Counted from the stretch's first letter, positions 24,707 through 32,331 are shown. The stretch: 64,000 nucleotides of DNA from Bathynomus jamesi (GCA_023014485.1 JAJOZX010009475.1:105641-169640), one strand, 5' to 3'. Notes: generated by a model from the letters alone, not told the origin. A program made the numbers and translations.

Positions 24707-24984
24707 AAAAGAGGTGATATACTTCCTTAATTGTACTGTTGGGTCTTTTTAACCCAAATAAGATTAGAAGTCTCATTTTAACTGTTATTCAGCTACAAAA
24801 TATGTTGACCTATTTATAAAATTGTTTTATCACTTAATTACCACCACTAAAGAATATAATCTTTCTAATAATGGCACTCCTCATCTTCTGTCTTATTTTT
24901 CAGCTTGACTATGCTAAGCTCAATAAACTGTATCAGTGCCACAGTACGTATCAATCAGCGTTGATGTTTTTGTTATTAGTGTAA
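1534..24984 (+). CDS. Astacin-family zinc metalloprotease gene (partial 5' end, six exons)
   Basis: Secreted M12A endopeptidase, read as exons 1534-1667, 2216-2303, 15316-15442, 19996-20249, 24506-24618 and 24904-24943 or beyond. All junctions have AG/GT borders and compatible phases (0, 1, 2, 1, 0), giving about 251 residues. The propeptide carries HEGDM, resembling the family FxGD aspartate-switch motif. The mature domain starts near [12 protein letters not shown] and is about 197 residues, the usual length (about 200). It has the zinc site [12 protein letters not shown], the RPDRD segment, the Met-turn SVMHY with its tyrosine, and four cysteines placed like the two conserved disulfides. 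No frameshift or lost catalytic residue is seen. Signal peptide and start codon lie upstream and were not identified. The substrate is unknown. The end is uncertain: exon 6 either reads to a TAA at 24982-24984 or is spliced at GTACGT (24944). Confidence 0.9.
1855..2054 (-). repeat. SINE-like repeat, copy 1
   Basis: About 200 bp resembling 51530-51721 along its length: TTTAA, GGTCACATAACGG, TACGTGGGATCCGAACC, ACTTCAATGATC, then ACGACATTG. On the - strand it contains GGTTCGGATCCC, similar to a tRNA B box, so a tRNA-derived SINE is likely. No clear A box is seen. Confidence 0.45.
2216..2303 (+). CDS. Astacin exon: mature N-terminus
   Basis: The acceptor is TAAACAG and the donor GTGAGT is at 2304. 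It encodes 29 codons ending SNGY plus one base. [13 protein letters not shown] is the typical start of an astacin catalytic domain, just after the propeptide cleavage region. It is too short to stand out as an open frame but is in phase with both neighbouring exons. Confidence 0.88.
2304..3365. other. Intron sequence, nothing recognised
   Basis: Part of the 13 kb second astacin intron. It is AT-rich with no coding, RNA or repeat signal that I can support. Confidence 0.4.
3366..3985 (+). repeat. Degenerate tandem triplication, unit about 240-255 bp
   Basis: Three diverged units begin near 3367 (ATTCGGAGG), 3604 (ATTCGAAGG) and 3860 (ATTAGGAGG). Each then has a CCC.AGA.AT..CATTAA-like segment, a GAGAA..CC.AGTGCTC-like segment and CC..CC.ACTACATTTATT. 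Open frames here on both strands are not convincing genes. Confidence 0.5.
4020..4690 (-). pseudogene. LINE reverse transcriptase fragment (CR1/Jockey-like), - strand
   Basis: On the - strand the stretch reads broken reverse transcriptase: a FRRNKSC..NLLQFF segment, [15 protein letters not shown], then [10 protein letters not shown] near 4345-4382 and a degraded F.DD box downstream. Frameshifts and stops are common. It probably belongs to the same insertion as the endonuclease part at 6158-7200, interrupted by an oppositely oriented LINE. Confidence 0.7.
4695..6157 (+). mobile_element. 5'-truncated CR1-like LINE, + strand
   Basis: It encodes decayed reverse transcriptase. [42 protein letters not shown] and a frameshifted [14 protein letters not shown] stretch are visible at 4695-5200, followed by an FA(D/E)DTKVV box. 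The C-terminal region (about 5460-5980) has the [15 protein letters not shown] and WNNLP segments typical of CR1-related LINEs. The 3' end has TGTAATGTAACGTAATG, a short tandem tail of the kind these LINEs carry. It is non-functional, with several stops and frameshifts, and apparently nested in the - strand LINE around it. Confidence 0.75.
6158..7200 (-). pseudogene. LINE endonuclease-domain fragment, - strand
   Basis: On the - strand the flanks of the MITE at 6309-6749 join into an apurinic-type endonuclease C-terminal part: GEFNCPNI before the MITE, then [15 protein letters not shown] and [16 protein letters not shown] after it. These match the DFN.P and DLVLT.. blocks of CR1/Jockey endonucleases. 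It is broken and incomplete. Confidence 0.6.
6309..6749. mobile_element. MITE, 441 bp, AAAT target duplication
   Basis: The ends are GAGGGGTCGCGCGTCTTAAG and a matching inverted end; the inverted repeat runs about 35 bp (GGTACCTAAGCGCCA inside) with a 4 bp indel in one arm. AAAT is duplicated at 6305-6308 and 6750-6753. It interrupts the LINE endonuclease fragment, whose reading resumes on the other side. No coding capacity. Confidence 0.8.
7265..8808 (+). mobile_element. Tc1/mariner element with inverted repeats of about 185 bp
   Basis: The left arm (about 7265-7450) and right arm (about 8625-8808) are inverted copies. The outer GATATATTCG, the inner TAGTTA.GAAA.GTTTACC and the innermost CTTTGTGTG border are visible on both sides. 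Possible TA duplication lies within the AT-rich ends. Between them on the + strand is a degenerate Tc1 transposase: [17 protein letters not shown] near 7608, then [13 protein letters not shown] near 8050 (first catalytic Asp). Many frameshifts follow. Non-autonomous and dead. Confidence 0.8.
7608..8630 (+). pseudogene. Tc1-like transposase pseudogene
   Basis: The N-terminal helix-turn-helix, the [18 protein letters not shown] linker region and the first catalytic Asp block (WTDETKFE) are readable across at least three frames. The DNDPKH-like second block near 8338 and the C-terminal ITEI-like segment are also recognisable in pieces. Stops and frameshifts rule out function. Confidence 0.75.
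8808..8840. other. Perfect 13 bp hairpin
   Basis: CATGACTTCCCGG and its exact reverse complement flank a 7-nt spacer CTGATGA, right at the right end of the Tc1 element. Role unknown. It is outside the element's inverted repeat. Confidence 0.8.
8841..9566. other. Intron sequence, nothing recognised
   Basis: No coding or repeat structure that I can support; part of the second astacin intron. Confidence 0.4.
9567..9602. repeat. GT then GC microsatellite
   Basis: Alternating GT units change to GC units (GTGTGTGCGCGCGCG). Simple repeat. Confidence 0.85.
9655..9850 (+). repeat. Possible tRNA-derived SINE
   Basis: GGTTCGATTCT at 9713-9723 fits a tRNA B box. The preceding TGTTCAGTAGGCAAGACC could be a diverged A box at suitable distance. 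The following about 120 bp is unrelated. No target duplication found, so this is tentative. Confidence 0.35.
9842..9951. mobile_element. Mini foldback MITE, 110 bp
   Basis: Inverted arms at 9842-9870 and 9922-9951, each running AAC.TTAAACTT..ATACA.GGT.AGTCA, flank about 50 bp. Mariner-type termini (TACAGGGT...) suggest a remnant of a Tc1/mariner MITE. Confidence 0.6.
9956..10615. mobile_element. MITE, 660 bp, with an internal 80 bp palindrome
   Basis: The termini GGAGCAAGTGTAGTTTAACG and its inverted counterpart ending TTGCTCC define the element. Sub-terminal CTAGTGTAGTTTACGTTCCC occurs again inside each end. The core holds an 80 bp inverted repeat (10071-10150 and 10187-10266, one mismatch, 36-nt loop) ending in GGTTAGGTTAAG, followed by a partial third copy. 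No coding capacity. Confidence 0.75.
10857..11067. mobile_element. hAT MITE, 211 bp, perfect 8 bp target duplication
   Basis: Left end CAGCGTTTCCCAAACT, right end AGTTTGGGAACCACTCACTG: hAT-type inverted termini. ATTTAACC is duplicated exactly at 10849-10856 and 11068-11075. Non-coding. Confidence 0.9.
11258..11300. repeat. AAT microsatellite
   Basis: ATAATAATA units with minor breaks, next to the start of the Helitron-like repeat. Confidence 0.85.
11311..11838 (+). repeat. Helitron-like non-autonomous repeat, copy 1
   Basis: It starts in a CTGTCTGTGTCTGTCC tract followed by TACCAAATTTGGCACAGGG and ends with a GC hairpin CCCGGGCAACGCCGGGT shortly before CTTAGT. This layout recalls non-autonomous Helitrons, which end in a hairpin and CTRR. 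A G-rich stretch lies at 11670-11770. No coding sequence or Rep/helicase was seen. Confidence 0.35.
11845..12769 (+). repeat. Helitron-like repeat, copy 2, split by a hAT MITE
   Basis: TGTCCGTCCGTCTGTTTCC is interrupted by the MITE at 11883-12393 and resumes as GTCCGAACGGCTGGACTG, ATTTTCACGAAACTTGG. The 3' end has the hairpin CCCGTAGGACGGG, then GCTAA before T, consistent with a Helitron CTRR-T terminus. Non-coding. Confidence 0.4.
11883..12393. mobile_element. hAT MITE, 511 bp, with GATTCC-repeat arms
   Basis: The termini are TAGTGATGGAACGAT and ATCGTCCCATCACTA. The flanking 8-mers CTTTTTAG (11875-11882) and CTCTTTAG (12394-12401) match at 7 of 8. Both arms carry GATTCCGATTCC repeats in mirrored orientation. 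Non-coding and AT-rich inside. Confidence 0.85.
12770..13227. other. AT-rich intron sequence
   Basis: Very AT-rich up to about 13020. No gene or repeat border recognised. Confidence 0.35.
13228..13990. mobile_element. Foldback element, 763 bp, with G-rich core
   Basis: Arms of about 120 bp (from 13228 and back from 13990) start GAGGCGTCCG.AGTAGGAGTG, then GACGAAGCCGCCAT, and include CTGGCCTTTGTCTATGCAGT. Between them lies sequence related, in reverse orientation, to 11590-11830. It includes a hairpin at about 13586-13640 (GTGACATATACTGCTACCC and its complement) and a G-rich tract at 13655-13750. No transposase. Confidence 0.7.
13991..15115. other. Intron sequence, nothing recognised
   Basis: No coding exon of the astacin gene or defined repeat was found. 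GGGTACGCG-type strings near 14300 resemble MITE ends but no pair is clear. Confidence 0.35.
15316..15442 (+). CDS. Astacin exon: N-terminal catalytic subdomain
   Basis: The acceptor is GTGATCAG and the donor GTGAGA starts at 15443. It encodes 41 codons, with [16 protein letters not shown] followed by DYVKIIF. This matches the helix and first conserved cysteine region of astacins, where the family consensus is Am..i...TCirFvpR. It joins exon 2 in phase 1 and exon 4 in phase 2. The donor merges directly into a GA microsatellite. Confidence 0.9.
15443..15466. repeat. GA microsatellite at an intron donor
   Basis: The donor GTGAGA of astacin intron 3 runs straight into GAGAGAGA, so the splice site forms the first units of the repeat. 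Confidence 0.85.
16017..16164 (+). repeat. Exact 74 bp tandem duplication
   Basis: 16017-16090 is repeated at 16091-16164 (CCTGTTGTTTGCAGTGTATT and onward). It duplicates ATGGCAAGTTCCT, the probable transposase start, giving two candidate ATGs (16081 and 16155). The second continues as [12 protein letters not shown]. Confidence 0.9.
16155..18348 (+). pseudogene. Transposase of the 4.3 kb element, decayed
   Basis: Likely mobility protein, readable in pieces. The N-terminal part is followed by [20 protein letters not shown] just before 16600, then a charged Lys/Arg/Glu segment (16604-17089). The largest open piece (17129-18007) contains [20 protein letters not shown], a [11 protein letters not shown] block, DVPPRGVKF and HRARWM. 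The last piece has [19 protein letters not shown]. The FDTT.NTG and CRHH blocks look like an RNase H-fold core, as in hAT/P/Kolobok-type transposases, but I cannot name the superfamily. Several frameshifts and stops separate the pieces. Similar uncharacterised proteins occur in many invertebrate genomes (from recall). Confidence 0.65.
18445..19609 (-). mobile_element. 5'-truncated RTE-clade LINE with 12 bp target duplication
   Basis: GGGGACTGCGAT is duplicated at 18433-18444 and 19610-19621. The - strand encodes the 3' half of an RTE reverse transcriptase: [16 protein letters not shown], then [12 protein letters not shown] (YADD box), then a thumb/C-terminal piece with [30 protein letters not shown] and [11 protein letters not shown]. 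The tail next to the target duplication is GAAGAAGAAGAAT, a short repeat tail typical of RTE. One frameshift separates the YADD part (19380-19114) from the C-terminal part (19117-18476). Confidence 0.88.
19996..20249 (+). CDS. Astacin exon: zinc-binding site
   Basis: The acceptor is TTTCTGTCGAAG and the donor GTTAGT starts at 20250. It encodes 84 codons: [10 protein letters not shown], a second cysteine in GVFCVT, then [20 protein letters not shown], the HExxHxxGxxH zinc site with catalytic Glu. It ends GLPYDL plus one base. All three zinc histidines and the glutamate are present. Confidence 0.95.
20378..20495. repeat. Hairpin repeat with arms of about 47 bp
   Basis: Arms TGATACACA...GGAACTCTTCTGGG and its complement (20378-20424, 20449-20495), with few mismatches, flank a 24 bp loop. 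Probably a small foldback MITE just downstream of the zinc-site exon. Confidence 0.7.
20561..20722. mobile_element. Small MITE-like inverted repeat
   Basis: GTCTCACTGGTTTTTCCTT at 20561 and its complement (one difference) at 20704-20722. A further GGTCTCACTGGC copy lies at 23138 beyond the neighbouring LINE. No target duplication was established. Confidence 0.45.
20756..23107 (+). pseudogene. Degenerate Jockey-type LINE
   Basis: Endonuclease-to-RT linker ([16 protein letters not shown]) at 20790, RT blocks [15 protein letters not shown] (21530), [18 protein letters not shown] (21873) and a degraded YADD near 21975, then KILGVTYN.LSF. Cysteine-rich C-terminal CHLCQDTP...HIMTDC is near 22915. 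It ends in a CAACAACAACAAA tail. The coding strand is strikingly A+C-rich. Many frameshifts and stops. Confidence 0.75.
23108..24480. other. AT-rich intron sequence with long TA microsatellite
   Basis: Contains an AT repeat of about 75 bp at 23553-23629. No exon or element border otherwise recognised before the Met-turn exon. Confidence 0.4.
24506..24618 (+). CDS. Astacin exon: Met-turn
   Basis: The acceptor is TTCCTTCAG and the donor GTAAAA starts at 24619. With one base from the previous exon it reads [13 protein letters not shown], the Met-turn with the zinc-proximal tyrosine, and continues to RSRWPSK, 37 codons in all. It leaves in phase 0. Confidence 0.9.
24652..24702. repeat. GT microsatellite, about 25 units
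   Basis: Uninterrupted GT run 34 bp inside the last identified astacin intron. Confidence 0.95.
24904..24984 (+). CDS. Astacin exon: C-terminal end of catalytic domain
   Basis: The acceptor is CTTATTTTTCAG. It encodes [12 protein letters not shown], matching the closing helix and last conserved cysteine of astacins. After the next codon a GTACGT donor is possible at 24944. If unused, the frame runs 13 more codons to TAA at 24982. The terminal-exon reading is the simpler one, but later exons for extra domains cannot be excluded. Confidence 0.78.
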   Translation, partial: LDYAKLNKLYQCHSTYQSALMFLLLV

Positions 24985-25033
24985 TTAGGCTAATGGTAGT
25001 TGTGGTAATTTATAATTTCCCTAGCAATATATA

Positions 25034-25944
25034 CAGGGCGTCCCAAAAAAATGTATACACACTTTAAATACTTATAAAGGCAGTGTTTATTAAAATACAT
25101 TTCATTTTCAAAATGTAATAGAATCTACAGACATTATTTAATTGTTTTGTCAACGCCTGTTTTCAAACTGACGTCCGTTCTGGTCCAGGCACTGCTGATA
25201 ACGCGAAGCAATGGAATCGCAAACATCACGAAACATTTCGTTTGGTATTTGTGTGCATTCTCGTTCAATGGCTGCTCTCAATTCAGCGACTGTTGCAGGT
25301 TTTATAGCGTAGACTTTGTCTTTTAAGTATCCCCATAAAAAAAGTCTAGTGGTGTGAGGTCTGGTGAACGCGGAGGGTATTCTACGAAACCCCTTCGTCC
25401 AATCCACATCCACATCGTGCCAAGTACCACTCGCAATACTCCACTCTTCGGTCCGGATCATCATCATCTTCATTAATAGCATGGACTAATCTTGGAATGT
25501 AACTTTTCCATTGACAGCGCTTCAAAATGCGTTGGACAGACGATTCTGAAATTCCTACCTCACGACTCGCTTGCCGCACAGATTTTCTTGGACTTTGGTG
25601 ATACGTTTCCAGTACTCTTTCTTGCTTTGTGGGGCTTGTCGATGTCCGTGGTCTTCCGGAACGCTTCTTGTGGACATTCTGAACAGTTCCATCGGCTTCA
25701 AACTTATCTCTAATTCGAGTGATGGTAAGTCGCGTTGGTGGATCTGTTTGAAACTCCCTCCTAAACTGTCTTTGCACTTCAACTGCGTTTTCACACTTCC
25801 AGTAGCATTTTAGAATGAATTTCCTTTGTTCAAAGCTTAGTCTGACTGCCATTATTAATTCTAATGGGTTTAACTTGGAAAGAAAGAAACATCAATTGAG
25901 CTATCAGCTGTTAAAGTGTGTATACATTTTTTTGGGACGCCCTG
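25034..25944 (-). mobile_element. Internally deleted mariner-like element
   Basis: Inverted ends CAGGGCGTCCCAAAAAAATG, continuing GTATACACACTTTAA, with TA at 25032-25033 and 25945-25946. The - strand encodes the N-terminal DNA-binding half of the transposase ([18 protein letters not shown] to [10 protein letters not shown], 25852-25382) fused after a deletion to the C-terminus (LFLWGYLKDKVYAIKPATVA to FENRR, 25150). The catalytic core is missing and the junction is also out of frame. Non-autonomous. Confidence 0.9.
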
Positions 25945-25968
25945 TATATATATATATATATATATATA

Positions 25969-26005
<37 letters not shown>
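25945..26005. repeat. TA microsatellite
   Basis: Near-pure TA tract flanking the mariner insertion site. Confidence 0.9.
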
Positions 26006-26008
<3 letters not shown>

Positions 26009-27105
26009 CTTCAAGGTATCTATGAATTCTGATTTTTTGGTGAAGGGTCATTGCATGGTAGTTTTCTAAAAATTCCTTATTTGAAGATATACTTAATTGT
26101 AATATTTTTCTTCAGATTGAAGGGCATTGTACGCTGTCAGTCATCAAGGTGATTGCAGGAATGAAAGAAATCTGTTACCTCATTTACAAAATAGCTTTAT
26201 AATTAAAAAAAAAAAGTCAACTAGTTTTGTAATTATAAAATAGTTCAGAATGTGCCTTTCCTTTGTATTTTTTCTTTAATAAAGGGAGGTATTTTTTGTT
26301 TCTTTATTTGGCCCAATAAACGAGTAACTAGACTACCCTTGGCCTATCAAAGCGTTGTTGCTTCTAGTAGTGATGAATCACAGGCGGAAGCCTCTTTAGC
26401 ACCTTGACCCGCTTATACTTAGCAATGATGCTGCGAACTGCCTACCCAGAATGGATGTATGGGGGAGCGGTACTTTGTGAAACAGCATGTTTTACTTTGT
26501 CTCAAATTTAATATAAATGAAGACTCTCTGCCCAAAAGGTTTATAAATTTACCTACCTACGCTTTACTTCAGTCTCATAATAGGCTTATAGGCTAAAGGA
26601 ATATGCCAATCAGTTCCATGTTGCCATTGACACCTTGTACGTTTCCCATTACTTGTGTACATGGTAAATGTTCCTGTATTTAACCTTCATTGAAAAAATA
26701 CTTGGTTATAACCGAGTAAACTTTTATAATTATTTTCCAACGAATTCCGATGGTAAATCCAACCCGTGAACTAACCCGAAAAACAACCATATTTAGTGGA
26801 ATCATCGCGTGCGGGTCAGTAGCCAGGGTTATAATTTTGGAAAGGCAACCAAAAACTTTGGAGGGCTTAAAGATTTGCATTTTTCTTAGACAGCTTTTTA
26901 CTTTGCTTCATACATAGTCATATCATACAAACATCTTTTTTAGAAAGATTTTATTTTCAAAAAGTATTTTCATCAAAGTATTTTTTGATTTGACATTCAA
27001 AGTTTTTAAAAGCACATCAAATTATTATTAGTTTCGGGATTGCTTTCTAAACTTTGATTGCGCATACTGTACTGAAAGTGCCGCAATTTCTTCCTTCTCA
27101 AATGC
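26006..27105. other. Unassigned AT-rich sequence
   Basis: No supported feature. A short segment after TTTTTCTTCAG at 26116 could mimic an exon but gives an immediate stop in the astacin phase. Confidence 0.35.
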
Positions 27106-27109
27106 CAAA

Positions 27110-27800
27110 TGAAGCAGTTGGAATTTTTTGGTATGACCCATGCACTGTCTGTAGGGTGTTAGTATTCGACTATTCGAACAACTGTTGAGAAGCTGACCTC
27201 AAGTCGCGGTTGAAGCACTAATAGTCGCAGCAGCGCAAAGATGATAAACATTGGGAAAGGCTGATTGATACTCCTTGAACCATTGCAGAAATTTGTCCAG
27301 TTTTGTGCATTCTTCAATATACTGTAGTGCATCTGGCAATTTTGCAACGTCATGCTTTTAGCAACAGCAACCTCATGATAGAGCAGTGATTTATCGAGTG
27401 CCGCTCCAGTCTTTTCACCCATCGAACATAATGAAAGCAAATGACCAAATTCCAGGAAATTCTCTGACGAAGGTAATAAACTGCAGTGATTTTATATGGG
27501 AGGAATTGAATTCAGAAAATCGCCTGTCCAACTCTTCAGTGATGGTGTTAATAATTTCGAAATAAATGGGCAAGAATAGTTGATCATTGACACGACTACC
27601 AGTTTGTCGAGTCAACAAGTAATCATCTAGATTACGTGGGAGTGTTCTTTGGCGCTTGGGGTATGGTGAGGTTTCTGGATGTCGTCCCTCCAGCTTCGAC
27701 ATTATCTCCTGAAATTTGTCTGCAGTTCGCATTTTTTTTTTAAATTTGTGAAATATATTCTCTCTCTCTCTCTCTCTCTCGTACGATGTCGACTGCGACA
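27110..27800 (-). pseudogene. hAT transposase relic (ZMYM/ZBED-like C-terminal half)
   Basis: The - strand reads LEGRHPETSPYPKRQRTLPR, then YFEIINTITEELDRRFSEFN, a segment typical of hAT transposases related to zinc-finger MYM-type proteins. A frameshifted C-terminal dimerisation part follows (TISASTAT...SFSTVVRI). A CT/GA microsatellite (27757-27780) encodes the ERERERE run upstream. No termini or target duplication found. Confidence 0.6.
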
Positions 27801-28195
27801 GTTTGTCAGCCGGCTTAAGGAGACAGAAATTCGTACACTTCTCCACAAAAAATGAAGCGCTTGTCTTAATGGACGTTTCGGTAAAGGGTTCAATATAAAT
27901 TTAAATCAATTGCTGAAGGACGATAAACCTTGTTTTATCATTAAAAAACTACATAAGGACTCATAATGCAACGTTAAATAGATACTTTGTAACCTAGTTT
28001 GATATTAATTATAGATGCATAGCAAATCCTGATTTATATTTATTTATACATACTAACTTACACGTGAAGTTAAAACATGCATGATAATACTGTCATGATG
28101 TGTCATGCGTGCGTTTGTTGTACATGACTTATGTATTCTTATGCATGATTCTGTATTGCATGCACATGGTTTCTATCTCATTTCGTTACTACTTA
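27801..28195. other. Unassigned sequence
   Basis: AT-rich; no supported feature up to the BEL target site. Confidence 0.35.
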
Positions 28196-28200
28196 CTCTA

Positions 28201-28794
28201 TGTTATTTTATTTATTTGTTGGGTTCAAAATCCCAGCTGAGCCGTGAACGGCCAAATTCTAAAGGGCCAGTTCTACCTACAGCCCAAGTTAGGCTAAAAT
28301 TAAAACTTACGGATTTGAGATCCTATTAGGTCCTACCTCAGGGTTGCTGACTCGATGCCGGCCTACCTTAGACCTTAGTTACATGAATTTAATATAAACA
28401 AAAGGGGTACTATTTATGGTCTTCTTTCTCAACCTTGCAACAACAACGCAACCTGGACTATTGCACGATGCAACAATCTTGTATCTAAACAACCAAACTG
28501 AATTGCAAGAGAGCTCTCTAACAGACCACACCCTGTACGTACGACATCCCACAAACGAGTAGAAAGAACGCGCAGCGCCCCAAAATGATGCCAACAGTGT
28601 GACCAAACAATGATGCCACAAGAGCTCAAAAATGCTAGCTCTAAATTAAGTTAATTTTTCACTAACCTTACAATTATGAGATGGATATATATACACCTTA
28701 ACTTAATATATACAAGCAATGCTGCATCAATCAGCTTATTCATCATATCGCCTTGGGACAACAATGGTTTCTTCCTCTTCTAGATTTTCTAACA
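28201..28794 (-). repeat. BEL 3' LTR
   Basis: 594 bp, starts TGTTATTTTATTT and ends TCTAACA on the + strand; nearly identical to 34995-35588. The purine-rich CGGTGGGGAG (read on the - strand, 28795-28804) abutting it is the likely polypurine tract. Confidence 0.92.
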
Positions 28795-28884
28795 CTCCCC
28801 ACCGAAGAGGCATTGTTGTCATTACCTTCTGCAAGGTTAGCCAAGCCTTCTCCATGAGGCTGGAACTCAAATGTTTCATCTTGA

Positions 28885-30227
28885 CTATGTGTTTTTGCTG
28901 ATTTCTAAAGCATAGAGTTTTTGTATAGGTCTCTTTAACTTTCCTCCTGAAGTCTTTACCAGTGCAGACCTAACTAAATTGTCTTTGCCAACAAACAACT
29001 CTTCAATTATGCCAAGCTTCCAGCATTGCCTTGGTCTTTCATCCCCAATCATTACCACTTCTCCCACCTTGATACAATTTGCATTGGAGCCCTTTACCTT
29101 GCCTGATGGGTAATAATTGAGTTCTGGCAAGTATTCCATCTGCCACCTCTTCCATAACTGATCTTGTAGCTCTTCAAGGTACCTGAACCGTCTGGTTAAC
29201 TCTCCTTGAGTGCTCTGGATAGGCTGCAAGTCTTCTGGCACACTGGGGCTTGATGTTAATCGTTTACCACAAGAAAATGATTTGGTGTCAATGGCTCTGC
29301 ATCCTGCATACTGTTGTAAACAAAAGTGATAGGCCTACTGTTCACCATTGCTTCTACTTCACATAAAACAGTGCAGAATTCTTCTTTGCTCAAATGAGCA
29401 TTAGCTAAAAGTTTCTTTAATGGACACTTTACACTTCTCACTAGCCTTTCCCAAAATCCTCCCCACCATGGTGCTCTCTCAACAATAAACTCCCACTGTA
29501 CCCCTTGGTGTGAAAAGTAGGATTGGAATCCTTCCTCTTTTAGCAAGGACCAAATTTCTTGGAGTTCCTTTGCAGCCTTTTTGAAGGTTTTTTGCATTAT
29601 CCGATATGATTTTATTTGGGAAACCCCTTCTGTTCACAAACCTTTTAAAGGCCAAAGAATACATCACTACTTAAGTTGCTTACCAACTCCAAAATGGATT
29701 GCTCTGGTGGTAGCACAGGTGAAAAGACATATATAACCTTTGTTAGACTCCCCTCGCTCATACACATAGACTGGCCCTGCAAAGTCTACTCCCACTACAT
29801 CAAATGGGGCAGTATAGACACACCGTTCTCTTGGAAGTGGAGCCACCTTTTCATAATAAGGCTTTGCACTCCAACGCTTGCAAACCACACATTTATGCAC
29901 GACCTTTTTTACTACTTGTCTAATTTTGGGAATCCAAAACTGTTGTCTGATCTCTATTATCACTTCTCTAACTCCAGCATGTAACAGCTTATGATGAGTA
30001 TCCAGGATCAAAAGGTCCACAAAGTGCCCCCCAGAAGGTAGCAAAATTGGATGTCTTTTCTCCTCTGGAAGCCCAGAAAACTGTAGTCTACCTCCTACCC
30101 TCAATAAATCCTGATCCAAAAACACATCCAAACCCTTGAGCGCAGAATGTGTTGGTAGAACCTGTAATGGATGGCTGGTGAGCAATTCTCTCTCTTCACC
30201 AAATTTTTCCTTCTGCATATATACCAC
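28885..30227 (-). pseudogene. BEL integrase region
   Basis: The - strand shows a zinc-binding HHCC module (HHKLLHAG to CVVCKRW) at 30040-29880, then the catalytic core with VVGVDFAGPV (first Asp) and IISDNAKN (second Asp) and, out of frame, the Glu region. The BEL-typical C-terminal segment with LPELNYYPSGKVK and VGEVVMI lies at 29240-28890. At least two frameshifts (near 29660 and 29590) break it. Confidence 0.85.
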
Positions 30228-30284
30228 CCAGTATTTCCTGGCTTGCTGAATCTCATTACTGTTCAGAATTCCTTCCCTTTTTGT

Positions 30285-32331
30285 TTATCCCTTAATGTTG
30301 TTGGTAAATCTATATACCCATGCTGTCACTCTTAACAATCTTTTCAGACTGCTAATGTCCTCAAGCCTCAATATGGGGTCCTGCTGCATAACTTGACAAC
30401 TGTTCACAGCGCATTTTCTCACCTCACTCACCCATGCTTCTTCAGCCTGGCATTCTCCTACAATAGGCTGATTAGAAGGCCAGTTTTCACTTCCAAGTTT
30501 TAGCCACTTTGGTCCATTCCACCACAAACTTGACTGTGCAAGATCTTTCACTGAAATTCCTCGTGTTGGTAAATCAGCGGGGTTTTGGGTGCCTGGACAA
30601 TGCTTCCATTGCTTGGGATCTGTGTGCGCTTGAATTTCCTCCACCCTATTGGCAACAAATGGTTTCCATTTCCTTGCCTGGCTTCTTAACCAGTGTCAAA
30701 CTATAGTGGAGTCTGTCCAATAATAGCTTGGAATTTCAGAGAGGGCCAAAGACTTTTGCACTATAACTGCAAGCCGACTAGCAATAACTGCACCCATCAA
30801 TTCCAACCTTGGAACAGAAAGCCTTTTCAAAGGTGCTACTCTGCTCTTTGCAGCAACCAACCTGCAACTTACTTCCTCTTGCAATGCGCCTCTTATATAA
30901 ATACAAGTTGCATAGGCTTCCTCACTTGCATCACAAAAGATGTGCAGCTCCAAATTGTCTGGACTATTGTTCAACTCTCCAAAGTACCATCTTGGGATTT
31001 CAATGTCTCCAAGATGTGCCAATTCTTTGAACCAATATTCCACCTTACCACCATATGATCAGGTAACTCTTGGTCCCAACCAAGTCCAATTTCCCAGAGG
31101 CTCTGAAACCAAATTTTTGACTTTATCACAAATGGAGCCAGGAATCCAAGAGGATCAAAGACCTTTCGAAGCCAAACTAAGAGCTGTACGTTTTGTCCAC
31201 CTTGTCTCATTCTCAGCCAGCTCTACTAAAGATTTCCCATTGAAGGTAAACAAATCATCATCTTGCTGCCAAACAATGCCTAGCACCTTTGCGTCTATTG
31301 CCCACAACTCCTTAATACCAGAATCCTCAATACTTTCTGCTGCATCAGGTACTACACAGGAATGACTCATAAACTCTTGTAATTGCGAATGATTGGTCTG
31401 CCATTTTCTGAGCTCCATGCCAGCCTCCCTCATTATAGCTCTAGCCTCCATGAATATCTGTTTAGCCATTTCTGTATTATCCACGGAACATAGCAAATCA
31501 TCAACATAAAAATTTTTCCTTATGTGTTCATAGTGTTAGGATAGACTTCAGAATATTTCTTAAAAATGGTACTGCATAGTAGCTGCCAACAGAAATGGAC
31601 TAGAGCTGAGGCCGAACAACACTGACTTCATTCTATATGCTTGAACTTAGGTTCATTTTCCAACAAGTCTTTCGTATCCACCCACAGATACCTTACTGCA
31701 TCTCTGTCCACTGGTTTTAACTTTATCCGCAAAAAGGCTTGCTTCACATCTGCAGTCAATGCTACTCTACCAAACCTGAATCTCAGTAACAAGGAAAATA
31801 AATCTGCATTAAATTTGGCCCAGCATCCAAACAGTCATTCAAGGACACAACCTTTGTCCTTGGCTGAGCCATCAAAAACTACCCTCAGTTTGGTAGTAGT
31901 TTTTGTCTCGCCGTACCACTGCATGGTGTGGCAGATAATGTGCCTCCTGGCTCACCAGCTCACCTTGCACCCTTTCAGCATAGCCCTCCCTTACATAACT
32001 TAGGATGGCCTCATTGTATTCAATTAACAACTCCTCATTTTTTCTTAGCCTGTACAATGAAGTCTCCAACCTCCGATTAGCTAGCTGAAGGTTTGAAGGT
32101 TGCAAGAAATCCTTCCATGGTAGGCCAACTTCATAGCAACCATCTCTAAAACCCAATCCCTTTTTCAAATTGCTCTAAAACATCATTGTTCACTGTACTT
32201 GACTGTTTGTCCTTTATGCCAATGGATTCAAGTTCCCAAAACGCTTTCAAATGCCTTTCCAAACCATGGCTGTTCTCCTCAATCTTAACAAAAAGAGCCT
32301 TAATTTCCATTTTCATTGCAATAGCTACCAT
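30285..32331 (-). pseudogene. BEL reverse transcriptase / RNase H region
   Basis: The polymerase active-site YVDDLLCS is read near 31500-31520. The connection and RNase H segment has LELHIFCDASEEAYA (first catalytic Asp, about 30930) and YYWTDSTIV (30700). FDPLGFLAPF near 31170 is typical of Pao polyproteins. Single-base shifts, for example near 31165, split it into pieces. Confidence 0.85.

Noticed and set aside
26116..26149. Possible extra astacin exon after TTTTTCTTCAG
   Set aside because: In the required phase it stops at once, and the sequence has no astacin motif.
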